NCBI RefSeq assembly: GCF_008119785.1
Contig: NZ_VSFA01000054.1
Location: 1 to 47,488, forward strand
Length of the DNA stretch: 47,488 nucleotides
From: Micromonospora sp. MP36
GTDB taxonomy: Bacteria > Actinomycetota > Actinomycetes > Mycobacteriales > Micromonosporaceae
Reading direction: 5' to 3'
A model generated the notes under the pieces. The model was not told where the DNA came from and did no database searches. It worked only from the letters and a program-made list of their open reading frames with translations. The position numbers and the translations under genes were made by a program. The number at the start of each line of letters is the position of its first letter. The stretch's first letter is position 1. This document shows, piece after piece, positions 8,393 to 16,227 of the stretch.

Positions 8393-8411
8393 TAAGGCTA
8401 GCCTAACCACA
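8393..8411 (-). promoter_or_regulatory. Iron box (DtxR/IdeR-type operator)
   Basis: Read on the minus strand, TGTGGTTAGGCTAGCCTTA agrees at 15 of 19 positions with the consensus TTAGGTTAGGCTAACCTAA as I recall it. It sits upstream of the iron reductase gene, where an iron-dependent repressor would act. Confidence 0.75.
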
Positions 8412-8656
8412 GCTGCCGGTCCGGGGAAAGTCGCGTCGAGGGAGAGAAGGAGAGGTCCCGGTCACTCCACCGGCCCGCGGCGCGTGCCGCGTTGTACCCG
8501 TCAGGGTCGGTGGAAAACGCCGCCGGGTGGCGGTGGGGCGGCGCAAGCATCGACGGATGCCGCTGGATTGTCAAGGCGAGTGTCGAATACGAGGCAGTTT
8601 CCGTACACGTTCGGCCACCCAACGTGAAAATGGACTTCCCGCGTACGAGGAAGCCG

Positions 8657-10180
8657 ATGACGACCTCCCCGATCGAGCGTGCCGCCGACTCGTTCGCGGC
8701 CGAACTCGCCCGGCACCGCACCGGCCGAGGGCTGTCCAAGAAGCAGTTGGCCACCCTGATGGGCTTCGACCCGTCCTACGTCAGCCACGTCGAGGGGCGC
8801 CGGCACCGGCCCACCGAGGACTTCGCCCGCCGGGCCGAGGCCGTCCTGGAGGCCAGCGGTGCGATCTGGCAGCGTTTCCGGGAGTACGACGAGCTGCGGC
8901 ACGGCCGCTCCGGCGGGTCGCACCGGGACCCGCCCGTCCCCGGCCAATGGCTGCCGCCCGGCACCGGCCTGGTGGTCGAGCGGGAGACCGCCACCCTCAC
9001 CCACACCGGCGAGGGCTACCACTGCGCGATCCGGCGTGAGCTCTACAACGCGGGCACCGAACCGGTCACCCGCTACCTGATCCGGGTTGCCGTCGACCGC
9101 TACCCCAACGACCCGGGCCGCTCCAACCGGCACCACCGGGAGCACCCGCTCACGTTCGCCGAGCTGCAACTCCAGGCCTACCGGGACGACGGCAGCGCGC
9201 GGGAGCCGATGCACTGGCGGGCGAAGCACGACCGGGACGCGTTCAAGGAGATCTGGCTGCTCTTCGAGAACGACGAGGGTCGCCTCCCGCTCTACCCCGG
9301 CGACCGGGTCACCATCGAGTACGCGTACCGGGTCGGCCGGGACAAGTGGGGCCCCTGGTTCCAGCGCGCCGTCCGCCTGCCCACCCGGCACCTCGCCGTC
9401 CGGCTCGACCTCCCCGCCGACCTCGACCCGAAGGTGTGGGGGGTGGAGACCTCCCTCTCCGCCGAGGAGGGGCCGCTGCGTACCCCGATCCAGCGGTCCC
9501 ACGACGGTGGCCGCGCCCTCTTCGACTGGGCCACCGACGACCCGCCGCTGAACGCCCGCTACCGCCTGCAGTGGCGGTTTCGCAGCGAACCCCCGGACAC
9601 CGAGCCCGACGGTCCCCCCGGCCGGGTACGCGCCAGCGACCGGATGCGCGCCACCGGCATCGTGCAGCGCGGCGACGACCTGCTCCGGCAGCCGGCCCGC
9701 CAGTTCGACCTGCCCCGCGAGGAACGGGACGCCCGGGAGGTCGTCGACCGGCTCTCCGCCGTCCTGGTCCGCCTCGACGAGCTGCACCCGTTCAGCAAGG
9801 GCGTCGGCATCGCCGCCCCGCAGCTCGGGCTCGGCCTGGCCGCCGCGCTGGTCCGCCCCGCCGACCGGGCGGCCGACCCGGTCGTCCTGCTCAACCCGCG
9901 AGTGGTGGACGCCGCGTCCGAGACCGACGAGCAGTATGAGGGCTGCCTCTCCTTCTTCGACCACCGCGGGCTGGTGCCCCGGCCGCTGCGGATCGACGTG
10001 GAACACGCCCAGTGGGACGGCAGCCGGGTCATCACGTCCTTCGAGTACGCCATGGCCCGGCTGGTCGCCCACGAGATCGACCACCTGGAGGGGCACCTCT
10101 ACGTCGACCGGATGGCCCCCGGCGTGCCGCTGGTGCCGGTCGAGGAATATCGGGAAACCGGCAACCCCTGGCGCTACTGA
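8657..10180 (+). CDS. XRE helix-turn-helix / peptide deformylase fusion protein
   Basis: A 507-residue three-part protein. Residues about 14-68 form an XRE-type helix-turn-helix (LSKKQLATLMGFDPSYVSHV). Residues about 85-340 are a beta-rich domain also seen behind such HTHs in actinomycetes (LVVERETATL to RYRLQWRF). Residues about 350-507 are a full peptide deformylase: motif 1 GVGIAAPQLG (382-391), motif 2 EGCLSF (428-433, Cys430 a metal ligand) and motif 3 HEIDHLEGHLY (472-482). All catalytic and metal residues are present, so it should remove N-formyl groups. The ATG at 8657 follows GAGGAA with a six-base gap. The DNA-binding partner domain suggests regulation linked to formylated peptides; this is inference. 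Related architectures exist in other actinomycetes from recall, usually annotated only as deformylase. Confidence 0.9.
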   Translation: MTTSPIERAADSFAAELARHRTGRGLSKKQLATLMGFDPSYVSHVEGRRHRPTEDFARRAEAVLEASGAIWQRFREYDELRHGRSGGSHRDPPVPGQWLPPGTGLVVERETATLTHTGEGYHCAIRRELYNAGTEPVTRYLIRVAVDRYPNDPGRSNRHHREHPLTFAELQLQAYRDDGSAREPMHWRAKHDRDAFKEIWLLFENDEGRLPLYPGDRVTIEYAYRVGRDKWGPWFQRAVRLPTRHLAVRLDLPADLDPKVWGVETSLSAEEGPLRTPIQRSHDGGRALFDWATDDPPLNARYRLQWRFRSEPPDTEPDGPPGRVRASDRMRATGIVQRGDDLLRQPARQFDLPREERDAREVVDRLSAVLVRLDELHPFSKGVGIAAPQLGLGLAAALVRPADRAADPVVLLNPRVVDAASETDEQYEGCLSFFDHRGLVPRPLRIDVEHAQWDGSRVITSFEYAMARLVAHEIDHLEGHLYVDRMAPGVPLVPVEEYRETGNPWRY

Positions 10181-10195
10181 CCGCCGCGAGATTCC

Positions 10196-10231
10196 GGTAC
10201 GCGGGCCGGTTGCCGGCCCGGCCCGCGTACC
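10196..10231. terminator. Hairpin terminator, first of two
   Basis: A 13-bp stem GGTACGCGGGCCG / CGGCCCGCGTACC lies just after the deformylase-fusion stop. It is the natural terminator for the plus strand and may also work on the other strand. Confidence 0.8.
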
Positions 10232-10246
10232 GGTGACCGGGGGACC

Positions 10247-10282
10247 GGGTCGCGTGCCCCAGGGGGCAGGGGCACGCGACCC
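10247..10282. terminator. Hairpin terminator, second of two
   Basis: A 14-bp perfect stem GGGTCGCGTGCCCC / GGGGCACGCGACCC with an 8-base loop, 20 bases from the stop of the converging flavohemoglobin gene. It is the natural terminator for the minus strand. Confidence 0.8.
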
Positions 10283-10301
10283 GGATCGGGGGGAGAAACG
10301 C

Positions 10302-11423
10302 CTACAGGTTGCCGAAGGTGTCGTACCGGATGTGGTCCGGCGGGACGTCGTCCGCGGCGAGCGCGCGCAGGGTGGCCCGGACCATCGGCGCCGAGCCGGA
10401 GACGTAGCAGTCGTGGGCCGTCCACGGGCCGTACCGGGTGACCACGTCGGAGATGTCGCCCAGCTCGCCGCCGAAGTCCAGGTCGGCGCTGCATGCCGGG
10501 GTCACCGACAGCCACGGGTGCGCGGCGACCAGCTCCTCGAGGCCCGGCAGGCCGTACAGCTCCTCCGGCCGGCGGGCCCCGTAGAAGATGTGCACCCAGC
10601 GGGTCCGGTTGACCTCGGTCAGCTCCTCCACCAGCGCCTTGATCGGGGCCAGTCCCACCCCGCCGGCCACGCAGAGGACGTCCCGGGTGGACGACCGGTC
10701 CAGGGTCATCGACCCCATCGGGGCGGCCACCCGCAGCAGGTCCCCCGGTCTGGTCCGGCGGACCAGCGCCCCGGACACCCAGCCCGCCGCGCCGGCCGGC
10801 GTCCGCACGTGGAACTCCAGCACGTTGTCCTCGTTCGGGGCGTTCGCCACCGAGTACGTCCGCCATACCCGCGGGTGGTACCGGGGCGCCTCGACGCTGA
10901 CGTACTGGCCGGCCTGCCAGCGCAGTGGGTGCTGGAGGGCACGGACGGTCAGCACGGCGGTGTCCGGACCGTACCGCTCGTGGGTGAGCACCTCCGCGTG
11001 CCAGAACGGCGGGTTCTCGTCCGCCGCCGCCCCGGCCAGCATCTTCTCGCAGATGCTGGCGTACGCCTCCCGCCACGCCTGGTCGTACTCCAGGTTCCAG
11101 CCGTCCCCGGCGGTGCTGCGCAGCGCGTCCAGCAGGGCGACCCCCATGGTCTCGTAGTGCGCGGACTCGACGTGGTACTTCCGGTGGTCCCGGCCCAGCG
11201 CCCGCAGGTACTCGTCGAAGCTCTCCGGGTCCCCCATCGTCTGGGTGGCGGTGACGATCGCCTCCAGGATCCGGTCGCCCTGCCCGTTCATCTGCACCGG
11301 GAACAGCTTGCGCAGCTCCGGGTCGAGCAGGAACAGCCGGGCGTAGAAGTGACCGCTCAGCCGTTCCCGGTCCGCCTCGACCAGGGTCCAGCTCTCCTTC
11401 AGCAGCCGCGCGAAGTTCTCCAC
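10302..11423 (-). CDS. Flavohemoglobin-like globin/FAD-NAD reductase
   Basis: A 373-residue fusion of a globin domain (about 1-135) and a ferredoxin-NADP reductase-type module. The proximal haem ligand is probably His84 (RDHRKYHVE). The flavin motif RTYSVANAP and the NAD-binding AGGVGLAPIKALVEEL are clear, and the C-terminus has the DHIRYDTFGN type tail. Flavohemoglobins oxidise nitric oxide to nitrate with O2 and NAD(P)H. The globin part diverges from classical Hmp, so NO dioxygenase activity is likely but not certain. The GTG at 11423 has AAGGAG eight bases upstream. The longer ATG start at 11474 was rejected, as it adds a non-globin tail and hides the ribosome site. A 17-bp palindrome lies 68-84 bases upstream. 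Confidence 0.88.
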   Translation of the reverse strand: MENFARLLKESWTLVEADRERLSGHFYARLFLLDPELRKLFPVQMNGQGDRILEAIVTATQTMGDPESFDEYLRALGRDHRKYHVESAHYETMGVALLDALRSTAGDGWNLEYDQAWREAYASICEKMLAGAAADENPPFWHAEVLTHERYGPDTAVLTVRALQHPLRWQAGQYVSVEAPRYHPRVWRTYSVANAPNEDNVLEFHVRTPAGAAGWVSGALVRRTRPGDLLRVAAPMGSMTLDRSSTRDVLCVAGGVGLAPIKALVEELTEVNRTRWVHIFYGARRPEELYGLPGLEELVAAHPWLSVTPACSADLDFGGELGDISDVVTRYGPWTAHDCYVSGSAPMVRATLRALAADDVPPDHIRYDTFGNL

Positions 11424-11490
11424 GGGGGACGCTCCTTCTTCTGACGGCGGATGGGGCCCGCATAGAATCTCCACGGAGCGTGCTCAGCGG

Positions 11491-11507
11491 TCGCACAGAA
11501 TGTGCGA
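11491..11507. promoter_or_regulatory. 17-bp inverted repeat upstream of the flavohemoglobin gene
   Basis: Perfect 7-bp arms TCGCACA / TGTGCGA around GAA, in the divergent region between the flavohemoglobin and CPBP genes. It does not match an NsrR, FNR or DtxR site that I recognise. It is a candidate operator for either gene. Confidence 0.45.
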
Positions 11508-11627
11508 TCGGCTCGCCTGGGTTGCGAGGGGCTGACGTCTTTGTCGTGCCCGCACGGCCCTCGCTGCGCTCGGTGCGATCGGTCATGACAGGTGCCAACG
11601 GTCCCTGGTGTGCGGCACAGTGGTCCG

Positions 11628-12401
11628 GTGACCGTTGACGAGCTGACCCGGCCGGTGTCCCGCCGGACCCTGGGCACCGAGACGCTGCTGGTCCTCGGCC
11701 TCTCCCTCGGGCAGTCCGCGGTGTACGCGCTGGTCTCGCTCGTCGCCAAGCTGACCGCCACGGGCGGGCTCGCGAAGCAGACCGCCGCGCTGAACACGTC
11801 CGCGTCGGCCCGGCCCTACCTCGACCTGACGTACCAGCTCCTCGGCATCCTCTTCGCGCTGCTACCGGTGCTGCTCGCCGTACACCTGCTGGCCCGTGAC
11901 CCCGGCGACCCCGCCCGGACGCTCGGGGTGGACCTGACCCGGCCCGGGACGGACCTGGCCCGGGGCGTGGGCCTGGCCGCGCTCATCGGCCTGCCCGGGC
12001 TGGCGCTGTTCTGGGCGGCGGCGCAGCTCGGCATCAACGCCACCCTGGTCCCGGCCGCCCTGCCGCACCTCTGGTGGGCGGTGCCGGTGCTGATCCTCGC
12101 CGCGGTGCAGAACGCCGTGCTGGAGGAGGTGATCGTAGTCGGCTACCTGGTCACCCGGCTACGGCAGCTCGGCTGGCAGCTCGGCGCGGTCATCGCGGCC
12201 AGCGCCCTGCTGCGCGGCTCCTACCACCTCTACCAGGGCTTCGGCGCGTTTCTCGGCAACGCCGTGATGGGCGTGGTGTTCAGCCTCTTCTTCCTGCGCA
12301 CCCGGCGGGTGGCCCCGCTGATCGTCGCGCACACCCTGCTTGACGTGGTCGCCTTCGTCGGCTACGCGCTGCTGCCGAAGTCCTGGTTCGGCTGGCTCTG
12401 A
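11628..12401 (+). CDS. CPBP family intramembrane metalloprotease
   Basis: A membrane protein of about 257 residues with six or more hydrophobic helices. The CPBP (CaaX protease/bacteriocin-processing) motifs are present: AVLEEVIVVGYL for the conserved EE pair, RGSYHLYQGF for motif 2 and HTLLDVVAF for motif 3. Such proteins are putative glutamic-type intramembrane proteases; substrates in actinomycetes are unknown. The GTG at 11628 (VTVDELTRP) begins the part that looks conserved, but there is no clear ribosome site, and a GTG at 11592 gives 12 more residues. It may be leaderless. It is divergent from the flavohemoglobin gene. Confidence 0.85.
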   Translation: MTVDELTRPVSRRTLGTETLLVLGLSLGQSAVYALVSLVAKLTATGGLAKQTAALNTSASARPYLDLTYQLLGILFALLPVLLAVHLLARDPGDPARTLGVDLTRPGTDLARGVGLAALIGLPGLALFWAAAQLGINATLVPAALPHLWWAVPVLILAAVQNAVLEEVIVVGYLVTRLRQLGWQLGAVIAASALLRGSYHLYQGFGAFLGNAVMGVVFSLFFLRTRRVAPLIVAHTLLDVVAFVGYALLPKSWFGWL

Positions 12402-12444
12402 CCGCCCCCGTCCCGGGCCGCGCCCCGGCCCCGGCCCGTCTTGG

Positions 12445-12510
12445 CCGCGAGTTGCGGCATGTTGCGGTGTTCGCGCGGCTGAGGACGGCCCGACATGCCG
12501 CACGTCGCGG
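12445..12510. terminator. Long inverted repeat between converging genes
   Basis: Eighteen-base arms at 12445-12462 and 12493-12510 pair at 16 positions (core TGCGGCATGT / ACATGCCGCA) across a 30-base loop. It lies between the converging CPBP and H1-like genes, so a bidirectional terminator is the simplest reading. Confidence 0.55.
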
Positions 12511-12531
12511 GGGCTCCTACGGGCGCGGCCG

Positions 12532-14394
12532 TCAGCGTGCTCGTGCCGGCCGGTAGAGGGTGACGGCCCGGGCGGCCAGCCGCTCGGTGGCGGCCGAGTC
12601 ACCCCCCGCTGCGGCGAGCAGCGCCGCCCCCGGCAGCAGCCGCGACGCCAGCCGCAGGGCCAGCCACCCGCCTGCCTGCGCGGCCAGCGGAGTGGCCAGC
12701 CGCCAGGCCGCCTCGGCGGCGCGCGGCCACGGGCCCTCCGCCGGCGCCCCCGCCGACCCCATCGCGTCCAGCGCCGCACGGGCGGTGCCGGCGTCCGGGT
12801 GCACCTGGGTCAGCACCAGCAGTTCGGCCACCCGGTCCGAGTGCCCGGGGTCCCGGCCGTATACCGCCGCCAGGTGCAGCACCAGATTGGCCTGGGTCCA
12901 GAGCACCGCCGCCAACTCCGCCACCGGCGCGAGCAGGCCGGCACCCGCCGCGAGCGCCCCACCCGTACCGGCCAGCCGGACGAACCGCCGGGTCACCAAC
13001 CGGGCCAGCCCGTCGGCGTCCGCGTCCGGATACCTCCCCCGGGTCCGCTCGACCCAGTCGCCGGCCCGGGGCCCGAGGGCCTCCACCGCGGTGCGGGCCA
13101 GCAGCTCCGGCGCGAAGCCGGGATGGTCGAGCAGTTGCCCGCCGACCGCCCGCCAGCTCTCCCCAGGGGTACGCCTCGGTACGCCCTCGGCCGGCCCGCC
13201 GAGCGGCACCGGGGTGGTCTTCGGCGTCTCCGGCAGTGCGGTCGTCACTGGGGCGGCCCCGGCCGCCTTCCTCGCCGGGCCGGTCTTCTTCGTCGGGGTG
13301 GCCTTCTTTGCTGGGGTGGCCTTCTTCGCTGGGGTGGTCTTCGCCGTGGCCCCCTCTGCCCGGGTGGCATTGGCCGGGGCGGTCTGCGCGGCCTTCGTTG
13401 GCCGTCCGGTCGCTGCCGCCGGGTGCTCTTCGGTTGGTCCCCACCGCCCCGGGCCGTTTCGTGGGTCAGCCGGTGCGGCCGGGGCTCTGCCGGCTGCTCC
13501 AGGGTCGGTGACGCCGGCCACATCGGCTGCGGTGGCCGGAGCGACCCGCTGGGTCGGGGCGGTGGTCGGCGGGCCAGCGGCAGTCGCCCTGTCCGCTTCG
13601 GGGGCCGCGCCGTGGGCGCCGCTCGCCACGTTGGTCGCCCCCGGCACGTCCGGCTGAGCGGCTGTGGCGTTGGCCACGCTGACCGGCCCGGTCGGTTCGG
13701 TCCGGCCGGCCTGGACTGTCGGCTCCGCCCCGGTGTCAGCGGCGCGCTTCCGGCCGGCCGGGGTCGCCTTCTTCGCCGTGGCCGCCTTCCTGGTCGTGCT
13801 GGCTTTCCTCGCCGGCGTGGTCGTCGTCTCCGCCGCCGCCTTCTTCGCTGCCGTGGTTGCCCTTCTGGCCGGGGTGCGGCGGATCTGCTCCGGGATCTCC
13901 TCGTCCGCCGAGGCGACGTCGCCCCGGTTCGTTGCCGCCGTCCCGCCGTCGGCCGGATCTGCCGTCCCGCCGTCGCCCTGGGGCGTTGCCGCCGTCCCGC
14001 GGTCGGCCGGGTCTGCTGCCCCGCGGTCGGCCGGGGTCGTCCCGCGCCGTCTGGCCGCGCCGTCCCGTGTACCTGAGGCCGGGCTCGGGCCGGCCTCGCC
14101 AGTCGTCGGGCTGGCCTCTGCGGACGGGCGGGGGCGGGGCGCTGAGGGCGATGGGCCCGGGCTCCGGTCGGGGCCGCCGGCGCGCGGCGCGGCGGCGGCC
14201 GGGTCCGGCGGCTGGAAGAGCACGGCGGGGGTGACCTTGGTCCGCCGCGCCCGGGACGGCGCACCGGCCTCGGTCCCATCGGCTGGCGGTTCGGGGGTCG
14301 GCGGCGGGGTGAAGGTCGGTTTCGCAGAGCGGCTTCGCCGGGCGTCGGCGGCGGGCTCGCGACGGGGCGGATCGCTGGGCTGCTGCTCCTGCAT
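12532..14394 (-). CDS. Low-complexity protein with H1-like basic repeats and EcsC-like C-terminal domain
   Basis: A 620-residue protein. Residues 1 to about 400 are Pro/Ala/Thr-rich and probably unstructured, with GGTADPADGGTAA-type repeats. There are two lysine-rich stretches (ARRATTAAKKAAAE near 175 and AKKATPAKKATPTKK near 350) like the tails of histone H1 and actinobacterial HU-type proteins. Residues about 415-620 are compact and partly hydrophobic (LAAGAGLLAPVAELAAVLWTQ, then NLVLHLAAVYG). They recall the EcsC-like family, but this is weak. The ATG at 14394 lacks a Shine-Dalgarno, and TAGGCT eight bases upstream suggests a near-leaderless message. Function unknown; tethering nucleic acid to the membrane is speculation. 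Confidence 0.7.
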   Translation of the reverse strand: MQEQQPSDPPRREPAADARRSRSAKPTFTPPPTPEPPADGTEAGAPSRARRTKVTPAVLFQPPDPAAAAPRAGGPDRSPGPSPSAPRPRPSAEASPTTGEAGPSPASGTRDGAARRRGTTPADRGAADPADRGTAATPQGDGGTADPADGGTAATNRGDVASADEEIPEQIRRTPARRATTAAKKAAAETTTTPARKASTTRKAATAKKATPAGRKRAADTGAEPTVQAGRTEPTGPVSVANATAAQPDVPGATNVASGAHGAAPEADRATAAGPPTTAPTQRVAPATAADVAGVTDPGAAGRAPAAPADPRNGPGRWGPTEEHPAAATGRPTKAAQTAPANATRAEGATAKTTPAKKATPAKKATPTKKTGPARKAAGAAPVTTALPETPKTTPVPLGGPAEGVPRRTPGESWRAVGGQLLDHPGFAPELLARTAVEALGPRAGDWVERTRGRYPDADADGLARLVTRRFVRLAGTGGALAAGAGLLAPVAELAAVLWTQANLVLHLAAVYGRDPGHSDRVAELLVLTQVHPDAGTARAALDAMGSAGAPAEGPWPRAAEAAWRLATPLAAQAGGWLALRLASRLLPGAALLAAAGGDSAATERLAARAVTLYRPARAR

Positions 14395-14527
14395 ATCGAT
14401 GGAGCCTAGTCCGGGGCGTGACGTCGCACACGGGGGGAAAGCAGCGGATGGGCCCTTCCGGGTAGTCGCTTTGCTCCGGGCGGGTGTGGGCCTGTATCCT
14501 CGGGCGCGGTGGTCTCCGGGCCACCGG

Positions 14528-14618
14528 GGAGACTTCGCCTAGTCTGGTCTATGGCGCCGCACTGCTAATGCGGTTGGGGTTTTAAAGCCCCTCCCGGGTT
14601 CGAATCCCGGAGTCTCCG
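14528..14618 (+). tRNA. tRNA-Ser (anticodon GCU)
   Basis: A 91-base class II tRNA with acceptor GGAGACT / AGTCTCC (14611-14617) and discriminator G. The anticodon is GCT in loop CTGCTAA. It has a long variable arm (GGGGTTTTAAAGCCCC) and T-arm GGTTCGAATCC. No CCA is encoded. Confidence 0.95.
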
Positions 14619-14654
14619 CGCGAAAGCCGGGTGTGTAGACTGGCTGAGCACCGA

Positions 14655-14730
14655 GCGCCCGTAGCTCAACGGATAGAGCATCTGACTACGGATCAGAAGG
14701 TTAGGGGTTCGAGTCCCTTCGGGCGCGCCA
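14655..14730 (+). tRNA. tRNA-Arg (anticodon ACG), integration target
   Basis: A 76-base tRNA including CCA. Acceptor GCGCCCG pairs with CGGGCGC (14720-14726), discriminator G at 14727. The anticodon ACG is at 14688-14690 in loop CTACGGA. The 3' half from 14686 is repeated at 19435-19477, marking it as the attachment site of the adjacent element. It is the only tRNA here with encoded CCA; the last two bases (14729-14730) lie beyond the shared repeat and so come from element DNA. Confidence 0.96.
14686..14728 (+). repeat. attL: 43-bp direct repeat inside tRNA-Arg
   Basis: Identical over 43 bases to 19435-19477. It begins in the anticodon loop and runs to one base beyond the discriminator. Flanks differ immediately outside (left ends in C-A-A-A, right in A-A-C-A). 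Confidence 0.93.
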
Positions 14731-14751
14731 AACTGAACAGGCAAAACGCAC

Positions 14752-14777
14752 AGGGCCGGTCGCTTGCGACCGGCCCT
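14752..14777. terminator. Hairpin between tRNA-Arg and int
   Basis: A perfect 12-bp stem AGGGCCGGTCGC / GCGACCGGCCCT with a TT loop, inside the element next to attL. It can end both the tRNA transcript and the rep-xis-int message arriving from the other side. Confidence 0.85.
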
Positions 14778-14800
14778 GACAGCAACCGGTGACAGCAACG

Positions 14801-15985
14801 TCATTCCGGGGCCTCGTCATCGAGCAGGTCGCCCAGCTGATCCAGCGCCGCCCGCTTGTCGTCCAAGCTCACATGCCCGTAGACCGTCATGGTCATCTCC
14901 AACGTGCTGTGCCCCACGATGTCCATAACCGTCCGGGGCGGCACGCCCAGGGCGAGCAGCACGGAGACGCACCCGTGCCGGAGATCATGTAGCCGGATGG
15001 CGGGCAGCCCGGCTGCGGCGCATTCAGCCTGAACCAGACGGGTGCAGTTGCGCGGATCCAGCGGAGTCCCGATCGGCGTCGTGAAGACGTAGCCGAGACT
15101 CGGCCACTTCGCCCCGAGCGCCAGCCGTTCCGCCTCCTGGCCCCGTTGGTGATCCCTGAGCACCCGGACGACCAACGCCGGCAGCGGCACCGCCCGCGTC
15201 GAGCGCTGCGTCTTCGTCGGGAAGGTCGCCAACTGACCCTCCACCCGATGCAGGCTGCGCCGAACCCGCAGGACGCCCGCCTCCAGGTCCACGTCATCCC
15301 ACCGCAGCCCCAGCGCTTCACTCCGCCGAAGACCCAGCACCGCGAACACCACGAACAGCGCATGCAGCCGGTGATCCCGAGTCGCGTTCAGCAGCGTCCG
15401 GACCTGCTGGACCGTCAACGGCTCCCGCTCCTGCTTCGCCGGCCGAGGTGCCCGCACCAGCTTCGCCACATTGCGCGGGATGATCTCTTCCCGCATGGCA
15501 TCTTCCAGGGCCGCCCGAAGCACCGCGTGCGCCAGCTGCGCCGTCCGCTCACCCACACCATCAGCGGCGAGCGCGGCGAGGAATTGCCGCACGTCTCGGG
15601 CACCCAGCTGGCCCAGGCGCTTCCGCCCGAGCTTCGGCACGAGGTACTTCGCGATCAGATCCCGATACGACCGGGCAGTATTCGGCCGGACCCGAGGGGC
15701 CGCGACCTGCTCCATCCGCTCTTCCAGGTACCGGGCGACCGTCAGGCCGGCGGGAGCGAGAGGCGCGCCCGCTCGGACCTGCTTGCGGATCTCTACAAGC
15801 TTCGTCTCCACCTCCTCCGGCGACCGGCCGTACACGTAGCGACGCGACTCCCCACCGCCCGGCTTCGGCACGAAGTACGCCGCCGTCCACCGACCGTCCT
15901 TGCGCAGGTAGATCGAGCCCTCACCGTTGCCCCGCTTGGACCGCCGCGGCTTCCGTTCGGCCGGCGGCTGTTCGTCCCCTGGCAT
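14801..15985 (-). CDS. int: Site-specific tyrosine recombinase (integrase) of the element
   Basis: A 394-residue phage-type integrase. The N-terminus has the basic SKRGNGEGSIYLRKDGRW arm-binding segment, a SAM-like core-binding domain spans about 75-175, and the catalytic domain follows. Catalytic positions are visible: Arg in LGLRRSEALGLRWDD, HDLRHG (His-x-x-Arg), GHSTLEMT, and the nucleophile Tyr in MTVYGHVS. It should integrate and excise the element at the tRNA-Arg site 70 bases away. The ATG at 15985 overlaps the xis stop as ATGA, so translation is coupled. No frameshift or missing residue is seen. Confidence 0.96.
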   Translation of the reverse strand: MPGDEQPPAERKPRRSKRGNGEGSIYLRKDGRWTAAYFVPKPGGGESRRYVYGRSPEEVETKLVEIRKQVRAGAPLAPAGLTVARYLEERMEQVAAPRVRPNTARSYRDLIAKYLVPKLGRKRLGQLGARDVRQFLAALAADGVGERTAQLAHAVLRAALEDAMREEIIPRNVAKLVRAPRPAKQEREPLTVQQVRTLLNATRDHRLHALFVVFAVLGLRRSEALGLRWDDVDLEAGVLRVRRSLHRVEGQLATFPTKTQRSTRAVPLPALVVRVLRDHQRGQEAERLALGAKWPSLGYVFTTPIGTPLDPRNCTRLVQAECAAAGLPAIRLHDLRHGCVSVLLALGVPPRTVMDIVGHSTLEMTMTVYGHVSLDDKRAALDQLGDLLDDEAPE

Positions 15986-16227
15986 CAGTCGTCCTCCTCG
16001 GCTTCCAGACGAGCCACGTACTCCCGCAGGGCAGTTGCCGAAATCCGGCGCGACCCGCCAGCCTTGACCGACCGCAGCTGGCCCGAGCGGATCAGGTCGA
16101 AGACCTTGGACCGACCGACGTTCAGGACCCGAGCCACCTGCTCCGGGCGGAGCAACAGCGGCGGCAGGTCATCGGCCGGCAGCTCCCACAGCTGCGCGGG
16201 CACCGGACGCACGTCCGAGATAGTCAC
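15985..16227 (-). CDS. xis: Excisionase-like HTH DNA-binding protein
   Basis: An 80-residue protein with an excisionase/AlpA-type winged helix (LLLRPEQVARVLNVGRSKVF, then IRSGQLRSVKAGGSRRI), residues about 22-72, and an acidic tail. These proteins bend DNA at the att site and direct the integrase toward excision. The GTG at 16227 has a textbook AAGGAGG four bases upstream. The start overlaps the rep stop (GTGA) and the stop overlaps the int start (ATGA), giving a tight three-gene cassette. Confidence 0.92.
   Translation of the reverse strand: MTISDVRPVPAQLWELPADDLPPLLLRPEQVARVLNVGRSKVFDLIRSGQLRSVKAGGSRRISATALREYVARLEAEEDD

Noticed and set aside
8501..10096. A 531-codon minus-strand frame
   Set aside because: Antisense shadow of the HTH-deformylase gene, which has all catalytic motifs and a good ribosome site.
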